Both the position numbers and the translations under genes were made by a program. A stretch of 64,000 nucleotides of DNA from Roseiarcus sp963836695. Its GTDB lineage: Bacteria; Pseudomonadota; Alphaproteobacteria; Rhizobiales; Beijerinckiaceae. Below are positions 26,270 to 35,012 of the stretch, piece by piece. The DNA lies in contig CAWIKX010000007.1 in the NCBI GenBank assembly GCA_963836695.1, positions 1 to 64,000 of the forward strand, written 5' to 3'. The notes beneath the pieces were generated by a model. That model ran no database searches and was not told where the DNA came from. It was given only the letters and a program-made list of their open reading frames with translations. Each line of letters begins with the position of its first letter. Position 1 is the stretch's first letter.

Positions 26270-27871
26270 TCAGTGTCGGAAATGCCGCATATTCGTGAAA
26301 ACCATCGCCACGTCCGCTTCGTCGGCGACGGCGATGACCTCGTCGTCGCGCACCGAGCCTCCGGGCTGGACGACCGCGGTCGCGCCGGCTTCGATCGTTG
26401 CAACCACCCCATCGGCGAACGGAAAGAAGGCGTCGGAGGCGACGACCGAGCCGCGGGTGAGCGGTTCCGGCCAGCCCGACATCTCGGCGGCTTCCTCGGC
26501 TTTGCGCGCGGCGAGGCGCGCGGAATCGACCCGTGACATCTGGCCTGCTCCGATCCCGGCCGTCGCGCCATTTCTGGCATAAACAATGGCGTTCGATTTC
26601 ACATGCTTGGCGACCGTCCCGGCGAACCTAAGGTCCGCTATTTCGCGCAGAGTCGGGGCGCGTTTGGTGACCACCTTGAACCCTCCCTGTTCCAAGACGC
26701 CGTTGTCGCGATCCTGGACGAGGAGCCCGCCGGCGACCGATCGCACCACGAGGCTTGGCGCTTTCGGATCAGGAAGCGAGCCGGCGAGCAAAAGCCTCAG
26801 GTTTTTCTTCGCCGCGATAATCGCCAGCGCCTCGTCGTCAGCCGCCGGGGCGATGATGACCTCAGTGAAGATCTCGACAATCTTGCGGGCCGAGGCCGCA
26901 TCAATCTTCCGGTTGAGCGCCACCACTCCGCCGAACGCCGACACGCGATCTGAGCTCAGCGCCTTGTCGTAGGCCTCCAGCAGCGACCCGCCGACCGCGA
27001 CGCCGCACGGGTTCGCATGCTTGATGATCGCCACGGCAGCGCTCTGCGCCGGATCGAACTCGGCGACCAGTTCGTAAGCGGCGTCGGTGTCGTTGATATT
27101 GTTGTAAGACAGCTCCTTGCCCTGGATTTGGCGGGCGTTCGCGACGCCGGGGCGCGTCTCGGCGCCGAGGTAGAGCGCGGCGCGCTGCTGCGGATTCTCT
27201 CCATAACGAAGCGCGCCGAAGCTTGGATGCAGGACGCCGCCGACAGCGCGCCATTTCGGCGCCGGCTCGTCAATCTCGTGGGCGAGCCAGTTGGAGATCG
27301 CCGCGTCATAGACCGCGGTGCGGGCAAAGGCCTTCTGAGCCATCTTGCGGCGGAAAGCGAGACTGGTAGCTCCCCGACCGCGCTTGAGTTCGTCGATCAG
27401 CGCTGGATAATCATCCACATCGACGATGACGACGACATCATCGTGGTTCTTAGCCGCGGCGCGTATCATCGCCGGGCCGCCGACATCGATGTTCTCGACC
27501 CTTTCCTCGAACCGCGCGTCCCGCATGAGCGTCGCCTCGAATGGATAAAGGTTGACCACCAAGAGGTCGATGGGCGGGATGTCATTGGCGATCATTGCCG
27601 CCTGATGCGCTGGATCGGACCGGATCGCCAGCAGACCTCCATGCACCCGCGGGTGGAGCGTCTTGACCCGCCCGTCCATCATCTCCGGGAAGCCGGTGAC
27701 CTGCGCCATGTCGACGACGGAGAAGCCGGCCGAACTCAGCGTCGCCGCAGTGCCGCCCGTCGACAGGAAGTCGACGTCGAAGCCTTTGAGCGCGCGCGCC
27801 AGATCGAGGAGGCCCGTCTTGTCGGAAACGGAGAGGAGCGCCCGCCCGATCCTGACGATATCCGTGGCCAT
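26270..27871 (-). CDS. purH: Bifunctional AICAR transformylase/IMP cyclohydrolase
   Basis: 533 residues; performs the last two steps of IMP synthesis. The N-terminal MGS/IMPCH domain begins VRIGRALLSVSDKTGL, with TGFPEMMDGRVKTLHPRVHG and IDLLVVNLYPFE. The C-terminal AICARFT domain has RYGENPQQRAALYLG, KELSYNNINDTDAAYELV, AIIKHANPCGVAVG, SDRVSAFGGVVALNR, and GSVVASDAFFPFADGV. All these are canonical, and the length is standard. Leftward transcription, standing alone; the start ATG at 27871 is preceded by about 180 bp of non-coding sequence. Confidence 0.96.
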   Translation of the reverse strand: MATDIVRIGRALLSVSDKTGLLDLARALKGFDVDFLSTGGTAATLSSAGFSVVDMAQVTGFPEMMDGRVKTLHPRVHGGLLAIRSDPAHQAAMIANDIPPIDLLVVNLYPFEATLMRDARFEERVENIDVGGPAMIRAAAKNHDDVVVIVDVDDYPALIDELKRGRGATSLAFRRKMAQKAFARTAVYDAAISNWLAHEIDEPAPKWRAVGGVLHPSFGALRYGENPQQRAALYLGAETRPGVANARQIQGKELSYNNINDTDAAYELVAEFDPAQSAAVAIIKHANPCGVAVGGSLLEAYDKALSSDRVSAFGGVVALNRKIDAASARKIVEIFTEVIIAPAADDEALAIIAAKKNLRLLLAGSLPDPKAPSLVVRSVAGGLLVQDRDNGVLEQGGFKVVTKRAPTLREIADLRFAGTVAKHVKSNAIVYARNGATAGIGAGQMSRVDSARLAARKAEEAAEMSGWPEPLTRGSVVASDAFFPFADGVVATIEAGATAVVQPGGSVRDDEVIAVADEADVAMVFTNMRHFRH

Positions 27872-28051
27872 GAGCGCGAGCGTCCAGTCGGTTGGGGGTT
27901 TTGCTGCAGTGCACTAGCACAGCTTCACCGGCTCGGGAAATGCTGGGAAAGAGGGCTCCACTCACCAAAATGTCATGGCCATGGAGCATTGTCCGGCGTG
28001 GAATGTTTCCTACGTGACACTCTGAGCAGTGATCGAGTTCAGGAGCAATTC

Positions 28052-28306
28052 ATGTTCAAGACAATGGCATTGATCGGTCTCACCGCCGCTCTCGCCCTTC
28101 CCGCCGCGCCGGCTTTCGCTGTCAACGGCAATTCATCCTCTTATGGCACCGAGGGCTATGGCCCCACAGTTCCGACCCGATCATTGACGCCTTTCCAGCG
28201 ATCGTGGAACCACGCCAACGAAAGCAAGGAGCGTGCGCGGGCCGGCGCGGTCTGGATTCGCCACAACGGCGCCTACGGCTCTCGCCATCTCAACCACTAT
28301 CCGTGA
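28052..28306 (+). CDS. Small exported protein, first of a tandem paralogous pair
   Basis: 84 residues from the ATG at 28052, preceded by CAGGAGCAATTC. Signal peptide LIGLTAALALPAAPAFA. The mature chain is about 62 residues: SSSYGTEGYGPTVPTRSLTP followed by FQRSWNHAN, then ERARAGAVWIRHNGAYGSRH. It is aromatic- and Gly-rich at the front and basic at the back. The next gene carries the same core pattern (SSxxGTxGxGPxxPTxxLTP). Function unknown. The long open frame running into it from 27017 is the purH antisense shadow and was not used. Confidence 0.72.
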   Translation: MFKTMALIGLTAALALPAAPAFAVNGNSSSYGTEGYGPTVPTRSLTPFQRSWNHANESKERARAGAVWIRHNGAYGSRHLNHYP

Positions 28307-28419
28307 GTGATCGGGGCGCGACTTGTGCGCTGGATCACTGACGACCCGGAACGGAGAAGAGTAAAATCTTAAAAAGGGGGGGTCGGATGTCTGCCGGCTC
28401 TCCCAGAAGGAAAGTCAAA

Positions 28420-28665
28420 ATGTCCAAGACCCTATCTGCGGTCGGCCTCGCCGCCGCGTTCGCGCTTCTATCCAGCACGGCTTTCGCCCAACAGGGCACT
28501 TCTTCCTCGTGGGGCACCGTCGGTTGGGGCCCCGTGATTCCGACGCAGGCGCTGACGCCAAAGGAGCGCGCCTGGAATTTCGACAACACGCCGAGGTATC
28601 AGGCTGAGCAGGGCTCCGAATACCTTCGCCAGCATGGGATAGGGCTCTTTCCGTTCTCCCGGTAA
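28420..28665 (+). CDS. Small exported protein, second of a tandem paralogous pair
   Basis: 81 residues from the ATG at 28420, which follows AGAAGGAAAG at good distance; an upstream GTG at 28387 is less likely. Signal peptide GLAAAFALLSSTAFA. The mature chain starts QQGTSSSWGTVGWGPVIPTQ, then ALTPKERAWNFDN, and ends IGLFPFSR. It aligns with the preceding protein over SS-[WY]GT-x-G-[WY]-GP-x-x-PT-x-x-LTP, diverging at the C terminus. Family unknown; a cell-surface or periplasmic role is inferred from the leader. Confidence 0.75.
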   Translation: MSKTLSAVGLAAAFALLSSTAFAQQGTSSSWGTVGWGPVIPTQALTPKERAWNFDNTPRYQAEQGSEYLRQHGIGLFPFSR

Positions 28666-28669
28666 CGGT

Positions 28670-30037
28670 TCACACGCCTGCCTTGACAAGCCGCGCCGCG
28701 AAGAACCCGTCCAGCCCCGAGCGCCGTGGGTTTTCGCCCCACAAGTGACAGGGGAGCGTCCGTAGGTCCCCCGACGGGGTCAGGCACTCGGCGAGGCCGC
28801 CGATCTCGTCGGCGGCGACAGCCAAGCGCTGCACATCCGGATTGCGGCGAAGCACGGCTGCGATCTGGGCCTCGCCCTCCTCCGGTTCGAGCGAGCATAC
28901 GCAATACACGATCGCGCCGCCCGGCCGCGCGAGCGCAATCGCGCGATCGAGCAACTCGGCCTGCAGCTTGACAAGCGGGGCTAGATCGCCCGATCGCTTG
29001 ATCCAGGCGACATCCGGATGACGGCGGATCGTGCCGGTCGCGCTGCACGGCGCGTCCAAGAGCACGGCGTCGAACGGCGGCGCCTCGAAGGCGAGCGCAT
29101 CGGCGACCACGACCTCAGAGTTGAGGCGCAGGCGGGCGAAATTTGCCGCGAGCAGCTTCAGCCGTTCGGCCGATCGGTCGACGGCCATGACGTCAGCGCC
29201 CGCCGCCGCCAGTTCGGCTGCTTTCCCGCCCGGCGCCGCGCAGAGGTCGACGATCCGCATGCCGGGAGCCGGCCGCAGCAACCGCGCCGGCAAGGCGGCG
29301 GCCGCGTCCTGCACCCACCATTCGCCGTCCGCATACCCTTCAAGTTCGGCGATCGGCGCATGTGTGTCGAGGCGCACCGAGCCGGTCGGCAAAACCAATC
29401 CGCCAAGCTTCTCCGCCCAAAGAGCGGGGTCGTTCTTGACGCTGAGGTCGAGCGTCGGCTCCGAGCGATGCGCTAGTGCTATGGCGCGCGCGACGCTCTC
29501 GCCATAGGTCGAGCGCCAGCGCTGAGCGAGCCAAGCAGGCGTGTCATCCTCCAGCGGATCGGAGCCACCGAGAATTTCCTCGCGATCGCGGGCGATTGCC
29601 CGAAGCACGGCGTTGGCGAGCGCGGCGAATGGGGCGCTCGCCGGCTCGGCGCGCGCTGCTTTCACCGCGAGATCGACCGCCGCATGGTCGGGAATATCGA
29701 GAAAGAGGATCTGCGCGGCGGCGGCGATGAGTGTCCACTCGAGCGCGCCACCGCGCTTGGGCAAGCCTTTCTCGAGCCGCCGCGCGAGCGCTTTGCGGAT
29801 CGTGCCGAGGCGGCGGAGCGAGACGATCGCGATCGAGCGCGCCAATGCCCGGTCACGCGCGTCGAGGCCGCCTCTCTGCTGCGGGGAATCAGCGGCAAGC
29901 CGCTCGTCGAGCGGGCGCGACGCGGTCAGGACCTCGGCGAGTGCGCGCGACGCCGCGACCCTCGCCGCCATGCCCGGCGGCGGAGCGGCCGGCGGCGCGG
30001 CGCGGCCTGCGTGAAATCCGCCCGATTGTCGCGCCAA
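28670..30037 (-). CDS. rsmB: 16S rRNA (cytosine967-C5)-methyltransferase
   Basis: 455 residues. The N-terminal NusB-like RNA-binding domain (ASRALAEVLTASRPLDERL, DRALARSIAIVSLRRLG) is followed by a RsmB/NOL1 methyltransferase domain. The SAM motif is RIVDLCAAPGGKAAELAAAG near residue 260, with the catalytic cysteines in VLLDAPCSATGTIRRHPDV and IVYCVCSLEPEEGEAQI, both present. It modifies C967 of 16S rRNA. The start may lie 17 codons downstream. Its divergent neighbour is a DUF1674 protein, a common pairing in the order. Confidence 0.94.
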   Translation of the reverse strand: MARQSGGFHAGRAAPPAAPPPGMAARVAASRALAEVLTASRPLDERLAADSPQQRGGLDARDRALARSIAIVSLRRLGTIRKALARRLEKGLPKRGGALEWTLIAAAAQILFLDIPDHAAVDLAVKAARAEPASAPFAALANAVLRAIARDREEILGGSDPLEDDTPAWLAQRWRSTYGESVARAIALAHRSEPTLDLSVKNDPALWAEKLGGLVLPTGSVRLDTHAPIAELEGYADGEWWVQDAAAALPARLLRPAPGMRIVDLCAAPGGKAAELAAAGADVMAVDRSAERLKLLAANFARLRLNSEVVVADALAFEAPPFDAVLLDAPCSATGTIRRHPDVAWIKRSGDLAPLVKLQAELLDRAIALARPGGAIVYCVCSLEPEEGEAQIAAVLRRNPDVQRLAVAADEIGGLAECLTPSGDLRTLPCHLWGENPRRSGLDGFFAARLVKAGV

Positions 30038-30143
30038 AACGAGCCTCGCCTCGAATCAGAAATTGATGGCCGCCGAGCCCGGGACTATATGCGAAATCTA
30101 AGGCGGGCGTCGGGCGAACAATGAAACGAGGCGGAGCGCAGAG

Positions 30144-30359
30144 ATGAACGGCAAGCCTCCCGATTCCGCCGCCCAAGCCGACGCGGGCGAGCCCGAGCCG
30201 CGCGATCTGTCGCCGGCCGCGCGAAGGGCGCTCGCGGAAGCAGAGGCGCGCCGCGCGCAAGCGCTACCTGAGACGCCCACCGAACTGAATGGCCGCGGCG
30301 GCCTGGACCCGGCGCGTTACGGTGACTGGGAGGTCAAGGGGCTCGCAAGCGACTTCTGA
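30144..30359 (+). CDS. DUF1674 / succinate dehydrogenase assembly factor 4 family protein
   Basis: 71 residues. The C terminus carries the family signature NGRGGLDPARYGDWEVKG followed by LASDF, matching DUF1674, homologous to SDHAF4, which shields flavinylated SdhA during complex II assembly. The first 45 residues are acidic/Ala-rich and disordered-looking, as usual. It is divergent from rsmB with 106 bp between starts; GCGGAGCGCAGAGATG provides a plausible ribosome site. Confidence 0.88.
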   Translation: MNGKPPDSAAQADAGEPEPRDLSPAARRALAEAEARRAQALPETPTELNGRGGLDPARYGDWEVKGLASDF

Positions 30360-30888
30360 GGTCGCATGCACGTCGGCCGCAAAGCCTATCCGACTTCCGG
30401 GCCGCCGGCATCGCGCCTTCCGAGGTCTCCTCCCCGGCCCCGCCTTCGCCTGGGGCCCGGTGAGACCCCGATCCAACCGAGGCGCGGTTTCCGTGCTAGC
30501 CAAATGCAAATAAACGCTAGTTAAGAGCGTCTAAACGCGACTAAACGCCAGCAAATTTACTAGCGTTATTTTTGCGAAATGAGCGTTTTCAATGAGTTAC
30601 AGTCGGATAAGAGTAAGAATTCGGCTTTTTCTATCTCAGGCTGTACGACCAGGTCCGCAGAACTGCGCACTATGCCGTCCCACCGATTTTGAGCCTTCTC
30701 CATCCACGCGGCGACTAGATTTCCGTTCGGGACAAAATTCCCCATCGCCTATCATCATAGGCCCTATTTCTGCTTTGCGCAAGGAAATGTCGGCTCATAG
30801 CTATTTGCCGTTGGTTGTGCGAGCGAGCGCGGCTCCGGCTGTCTACCCAAAGCGCGCTGCAGGTTTCACCCGATATTGACGCGAAGCC
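30360..30888. other. 529-bp non-coding region with short repeats
   Basis: No frame here reads like a protein: an open frame at 30592-30879 has no ribosome site and atypical composition. The AT content rises sharply from 30500. Contains the repeat cluster at 30511-30566. Confidence 0.5.
30511..30566. repeat. Cluster of TAAACGC repeats with flanking inverted repeat
   Basis: AACGCTAGT (30512-30520) and ACTAGCGTT (30558-30566) form a 9-bp inverted repeat. Between them lie direct copies of CTAAACGC (near 30530 and 30540). The right arm is followed by ATTTTT. This could be a terminator-like hairpin or a multi-site operator; the sequence does not decide. Confidence 0.5.
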
Positions 30889-32055
30889 TCAGGGCGCGAG
30901 CGCCGTCTCGACCAATTCGACCCAATAGCTCATCCCATAGGGCAGGGCCTCATCGTTGAAGTCGTAAGATGGGTGATGCAGCGTGGCGGTGTCGCCGTTG
31001 CCAATGAAGATGAAGGCGCCGGGCCGCGCCTCGAGCATGAACGAGAAATCCTCCGACCCCATGGTCGGGGGCGTGTTGACATCGACCTTGGAGTCGCCAG
31101 CGACCTTGCGCGCAATGCTGGCCGCGAAGTCGGTTTCCGCGTCGTGATTGATGGTCGACGGATAGCCCCGACGGTACTCGACGCGGGCGCTCGCTCCGCT
31201 TGCTTCGGCAAGACCGGCGGCGATCTCACGGATTCGCTTTTCCACGTTGTCGCGGGTCTCGGGCTTGAGCGTGCGGACCGTACCGTTGAGCCAAGCCGTT
31301 TGTGGGATGATGTTGTTGGCCGTTCCAGCCTTGAACTGGGTGATCGAGATGACGCTCGAGTCCAAGGGATCGACATTGCGCGAGGCGATGGTTTGAAGTG
31401 CGGTCACGATCTGCGCGCCCACCATGACGGGATCGATGCAGAGATGCGGCATCGCTCCGTGGCCGCCCTTGCCTTCGATCGTGATCGTGATCTCGTCCGC
31501 CGCAGCCATCAGCGGGCCCTTGCGAAGGCCGAAGGAGCCAACCGGAGCGCCCGGCCAATTGTGCATGCCGTAGACTTGCTCGACGCCGAATTGGTCGAGG
31601 AGCCCATCATCGATCATCGCCATCGCGCCCGCGCCGCCTTCCTCGGCGGGTTGGAAGATGACAATGGCGGCGCCGGCGAAGTCGCGTGTCTGAGCGAGGC
31701 GCCGCGCCGCGCCGAGCAACATCGCGGTATGCCCATCGTGACCGCAGGCGTGCATCTTGCCGGGTGTCTTGGACCGATACGGGAGATTGGTCTGTTCCTC
31801 GATCGGCAGCGCGTCCATATCCGCGCGCAGGCCGATTGAACGCGGACTCGCTCCCTTGGCGCCGCGGATGACGCCGACGACGCCGGTGCGGCCGATCTCC
31901 GTTTTGACCTCGTCGCAGCCAAAGGCGCGAAGGCGGTCCGCGACGAATTTCGCGGTCTCCTCGACATCGTACATGACCCCGGGATGCTGATGGATTTCAC
32001 GCCTCCAGGTTCGAACTTCTGGAACGAGATCGTTGATGGCGGCGCTTATCGGCAT
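30889..32055 (-). CDS. M20-family amidohydrolase (aminoacylase/hippurate hydrolase type)
   Basis: 388 residues from the ATG at 32055. Binuclear metal hydrolase cleaving N-acyl amino acids or related amides. The metal ligand motifs are present: HACGHDGHTAMLLGAAR near residue 105 (His ligands), QPAEEGGAGAMAM near 137 (Glu-Glu), MHNWPGAPVG, and TMGSEDFSFMLEARPGAF near 345. The satellite dimerisation domain is in between (TIEGKGGHGAMPHLCIDP). Cytoplasmic, substrate not predictable; family annotations include hippurate, IAA-amino acid and N-acetyl-amino acid hydrolases. A longer frame upstream to 32112 is Arg-rich and rejected. Confidence 0.9.
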   Translation of the reverse strand: MPISAAINDLVPEVRTWRREIHQHPGVMYDVEETAKFVADRLRAFGCDEVKTEIGRTGVVGVIRGAKGASPRSIGLRADMDALPIEEQTNLPYRSKTPGKMHACGHDGHTAMLLGAARRLAQTRDFAGAAIVIFQPAEEGGAGAMAMIDDGLLDQFGVEQVYGMHNWPGAPVGSFGLRKGPLMAAADEITITIEGKGGHGAMPHLCIDPVMVGAQIVTALQTIASRNVDPLDSSVISITQFKAGTANNIIPQTAWLNGTVRTLKPETRDNVEKRIREIAAGLAEASGASARVEYRRGYPSTINHDAETDFAASIARKVAGDSKVDVNTPPTMGSEDFSFMLEARPGAFIFIGNGDTATLHHPSYDFNDEALPYGMSYWVELVETALAP

Positions 32056-32347
32056 CGGAAGGGACCCTTGCAAACAGCCGACAGGTTGCCGCCGCGCGAG
32101 ACGCGCTGTCAACGAGCGCGTGAATCAGCGCTTCCCACAGAAGAAAAAATCGCTCGATCTCCCAGCGGATTCCAGCGCGGAAGGGAATGAGGGTGACTGC
32201 CAAGCCTCTGGCGGCGCTGCCCCCTCCACCATGCTTTGGGCAGTCATCGTCCCATTTCGTGGGGCGATGAGGGAGGCCGGCAGCGGCGCTTTCCCCCCAT
32301 GCCGCGAAGCGGGGGGACTACGCGCTCCCCCTTTGACGTCGCGAACC

Positions 32348-33460
32348 TTATGCAGAACTTCGCGCCAGCTCGCTCAGGATTACGTCGCCCATTTCGCTCG
32401 TCGAGACGAGCTTATCGTCTTCGCCGCGAATGTCGGCGGTTCTCAAGCCGGCAGCCAGCACACTGGCAATTGCGGCGTCGAGGCGGTCAGCGGCGGCATG
32501 GAGTCCGAAGGAATAGCGCAACGCCATTCCGAACGATCCTATCATCGCGATCGGGTTGGCGATTCCCTTGCCGGCGATGTCGGGCGCCGATCCGTGAACC
32601 GGCTCGTAAAGCGCTTTGCGACGGCTGGTCTTTGGATCGACGTCGCCGAGAGAGGCGGACGGCAGCATGCCAAGCGAGCCGGTCAACATGGCCGCAACGT
32701 CCGACAGCATGTCGCCGAACAAATTGTCGGTGACGATGACGTCGAACTGCTTCGGCCAGCGCACAAGCTGCATGCCAAGAGCGTCGGCGAGCTGATGCTC
32801 GAGCTTGACGTCGGAATATTCCCGTTTGTGCAGAGCGGTCATCACCTCGTTCCACAATACGCCCGACTTCATCACATTGCGCTTCTCCGCCGAGGTGACC
32901 TTGTTGCCGCGGTTGCGCGCGAGCTCAAACGCGGTCCGCCCGATCCGCTCGATTTCGTAGGTGTCGTAGACCTGGGTGTCGATCGCGCGCTTCTGCCCGT
33001 TGCCGAGCTCGATGATCTGCTTCGGCTCGCCGAAATAGACGCCGCCGGTGAGCTCGCGCACGATCACGATGTCGAGCCCCTCGACAACCTCGGGCTTGAG
33101 CGACGAAGACGAAGCAAGCGCCGGATAGCAGATCGCCGGACGCAGATTGGCGTAGAGTCCCAGCTCCTTGCGCAGGCGCAGGAGGCCCGCCTCGGGGCGG
33201 ACGTCATAGGGAACACTGTCCCACTTGGGGCCGCCGACCGCGGCGAACAGGACCGCGTCGGCCGCGCCGGCAAGCGACATGTCCGCGTCGCTGATCGCCT
33301 TTCCATGCGCGTCGTAAGCGCTCCCGCCGACCAGACCTTTTTCGATCTCGAACTTCGCCGCGCCTTCCCTATTGAAGAGATCGATAATCTTCTCGACTTC
33401 GGCGATAACCTCGGGGCCGATGCCGTCGCCAGGGAAGAGCAGAAGCTTGAAAGTCGCCAT
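32348..33460 (-). CDS. leuB: 3-isopropylmalate dehydrogenase
   Basis: 370 residues, standard length. It carries out the oxidative decarboxylation in leucine biosynthesis with NAD+ and Mg2+. Motifs: LLFPGDGIGPEVIAEVEK at the N terminus, AVGGPKWDSVPYDVRPEAGL (family-specific loop), the substrate Arg region LRKELGLYANLRP, VRELTGGVYFG, VTDNLFGDMLSDVAAML with the metal-binding Asp pair, and EPVHGSAPDIAGKGIANP for NAD binding. It stands alone here, without leuCD. 292 bp without a gene separate it from the M20 amidohydrolase. Confidence 0.96.
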   Translation of the reverse strand: MATFKLLLFPGDGIGPEVIAEVEKIIDLFNREGAAKFEIEKGLVGGSAYDAHGKAISDADMSLAGAADAVLFAAVGGPKWDSVPYDVRPEAGLLRLRKELGLYANLRPAICYPALASSSSLKPEVVEGLDIVIVRELTGGVYFGEPKQIIELGNGQKRAIDTQVYDTYEIERIGRTAFELARNRGNKVTSAEKRNVMKSGVLWNEVMTALHKREYSDVKLEHQLADALGMQLVRWPKQFDVIVTDNLFGDMLSDVAAMLTGSLGMLPSASLGDVDPKTSRRKALYEPVHGSAPDIAGKGIANPIAMIGSFGMALRYSFGLHAAADRLDAAIASVLAAGLRTADIRGEDDKLVSTSEMGDVILSELARSSA

Positions 33461-33637
33461 GTTCCATCACGTTCATGTCAAGGGAAAGCGAGGTTGTGTG
33501 CTAGACGATTTCCTGTTCGTGCGAAAGCCTGACTTGGACGTGATTCGTCCTGCCTCACCGCAAGAGAAGGCGCGACAGGCGGTCGCCCCGTGGGCTGCGG
33601 ATTCAGCCAGACCGCGTGGGGGCGCGTCATCCTCGCC

Positions 33638-34669
33638 ATGAGCGCGATCAACAGCGGCGCCGCGGACGGCTTCATCCAACGATTGCCGAAGGAAATAAGC
33701 TTCTATCTGGTGCATGGCCAGGACGAGGGGCTCACGCACGAACGGGTGAAGGCCATCGTTCGCGGCCGCATTGGCGCCGACGCCGACCCACTGCGGCTCG
33801 TGCGCCTTGACGGCGATGCGGTCGCGCGCGATCCCGGCGCGCTCTTGGACGAGGCTTACGCGATCTCAATGTTCGGTGGGAATCGCGTAATCTGGATCGA
33901 CGCGCAGGCGCGCGATCTCATGGCCGCACTCGAGCCTCTGTTCGCCCGGCCGCCGACCGACTGCACAATCGTCATCAAGGCGGGGCAGCTCAAGAAGGGC
34001 ACGGCTTTAAGGACGGCGTTCGAAAGCTCGGCCGCTCGCGCATCGATCGAGTGCTATCCGGACAATTCGAGCAGCCTCGAATCTCTTATCGATGCGGAAG
34101 CCCGGGCCGCAGGGCTCGCAATCGCGCCGGACGCGCGCGCGGCGCTCCTCGACATGGTCGGCGCCGACCGTCGGACGACCCGCGGCGAGATCGCCAAACT
34201 CATGCTTTACGCGAGAGGACAGTCAGAAATCACCGCCGAAGACGTGGAGGCCATAGTCTCCGACGCAGCCCCATCCAATATCGATGACGTCATCGATCAC
34301 GCCCTGCTCAGCGACCTGCCTGAAGTCGAGGCGTCGCTGTCCCGGTTCTTCCACGAGGGGGGCGACGCCGATTATCTCATGATTCGGCTCATCGCCCGAT
34401 TGACGCTGCTGCACCGGTTGAGACTGGAAATGGACCAGGGCCGGCCGTTCGACGCGGCCTGTCAGGCTTTGTTCGTGCGATTGCCGATGTCGGCGCGGCG
34501 CGCGCTCGCCAGGCAAGCGGAGCGTTGGACCTCGGAGGCGATCGCTGAGCGTCTACCCGCAATTCGGCTGGCGAGCGCGCGCGTCCGAACCGAATCTGAT
34601 CTCGCCGACGTTCTGGCGACGCGTGCGCTGTGGACGCTAGCGTCGCGACGGCGCGGCGCCAGACGCTGA
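33638..34669 (+). CDS. holA: DNA polymerase III subunit delta
   Basis: 343 residues from the ATG at 33638. The delta subunit is the wrench of the clamp loader that opens the beta clamp. Alphaproteobacterial HolA features: FYLVHGQDEGLTHERVKAIV near residue 22, DEAYAISMFGGNRVIWIDA, the middle AAA+-like region (CTIVIKAGQLKKGTALRTAF), LLDMVGADRRTTRGEIAKLM, and the C-terminal collar domain (RALARQAERWTSEAIAERLP). The usual upstream partner lptE is absent; leuB is divergent instead. Confidence 0.9.
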   Translation: MSAINSGAADGFIQRLPKEISFYLVHGQDEGLTHERVKAIVRGRIGADADPLRLVRLDGDAVARDPGALLDEAYAISMFGGNRVIWIDAQARDLMAALEPLFARPPTDCTIVIKAGQLKKGTALRTAFESSAARASIECYPDNSSSLESLIDAEARAAGLAIAPDARAALLDMVGADRRTTRGEIAKLMLYARGQSEITAEDVEAIVSDAAPSNIDDVIDHALLSDLPEVEASLSRFFHEGGDADYLMIRLIARLTLLHRLRLEMDQGRPFDAACQALFVRLPMSARRALARQAERWTSEAIAERLPAIRLASARVRTESDLADVLATRALWTLASRRRGARR

Positions 34670-34805
34670 ATGACCGTCAACGCCCGAGAGGACCCGCCGA
34701 CGGGGTCGCTCGAGCGAGAATTAACCTTGCCGCGTTTTCACCAGCCAGAGCTATGGAACTTTTTCGCGGCGCCGCCGTTGAGCCCACTTCTTTGGGGGAA
34801 AGGCA

Positions 34806-35003
34806 ATGACCGAGCTTCGTTCAGCGGTTTCTCATTCGCGCTTTCGTCAGTGGCCTATCGAAGATCAGCAGTCCCTTACCCTTCTTCGACGTCTCACCAT
34901 TGAAATCGAGGATTCAATCGCCCAATCGAGAGCCGTTATTCTCTCCACTCGAGACGCAATCGAACTCCTCGAGCGATTGCAACACTGGCAATTTTCGAGC
35001 TGA
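34806..35003 (+). CDS. Hypothetical small protein
   Basis: 65 residues starting at ATG 34806 behind a good ribosome site (TTTGGGGGAAAGGC). The chain is mostly amphipathic helix (LTIEIEDSIAQSRAVILST, then IELLERLQHW) with no signal peptide or known motif. It lies between holA and the convergent ABC-F gene. The start signal and the even codon use favour a real gene, but nothing identifies a function. Confidence 0.4.
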   Translation: MTELRSAVSHSRFRQWPIEDQQSLTLLRRLTIEIEDSIAQSRAVILSTRDAIELLERLQHWQFSS

Positions 35004-35012
35004 GCTTTTGGG

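Noticed and set aside
27017..28306. 429-codon plus-strand frame covering purH antisense and the first small secreted gene
   Set aside because: Only the last 84 codons look like a protein; the rest is antisense to purH.
30592..30879. 95-codon open frame in the gap after the DUF1674 gene
   Set aside because: No ribosome site, atypical composition and no recognisable motif.
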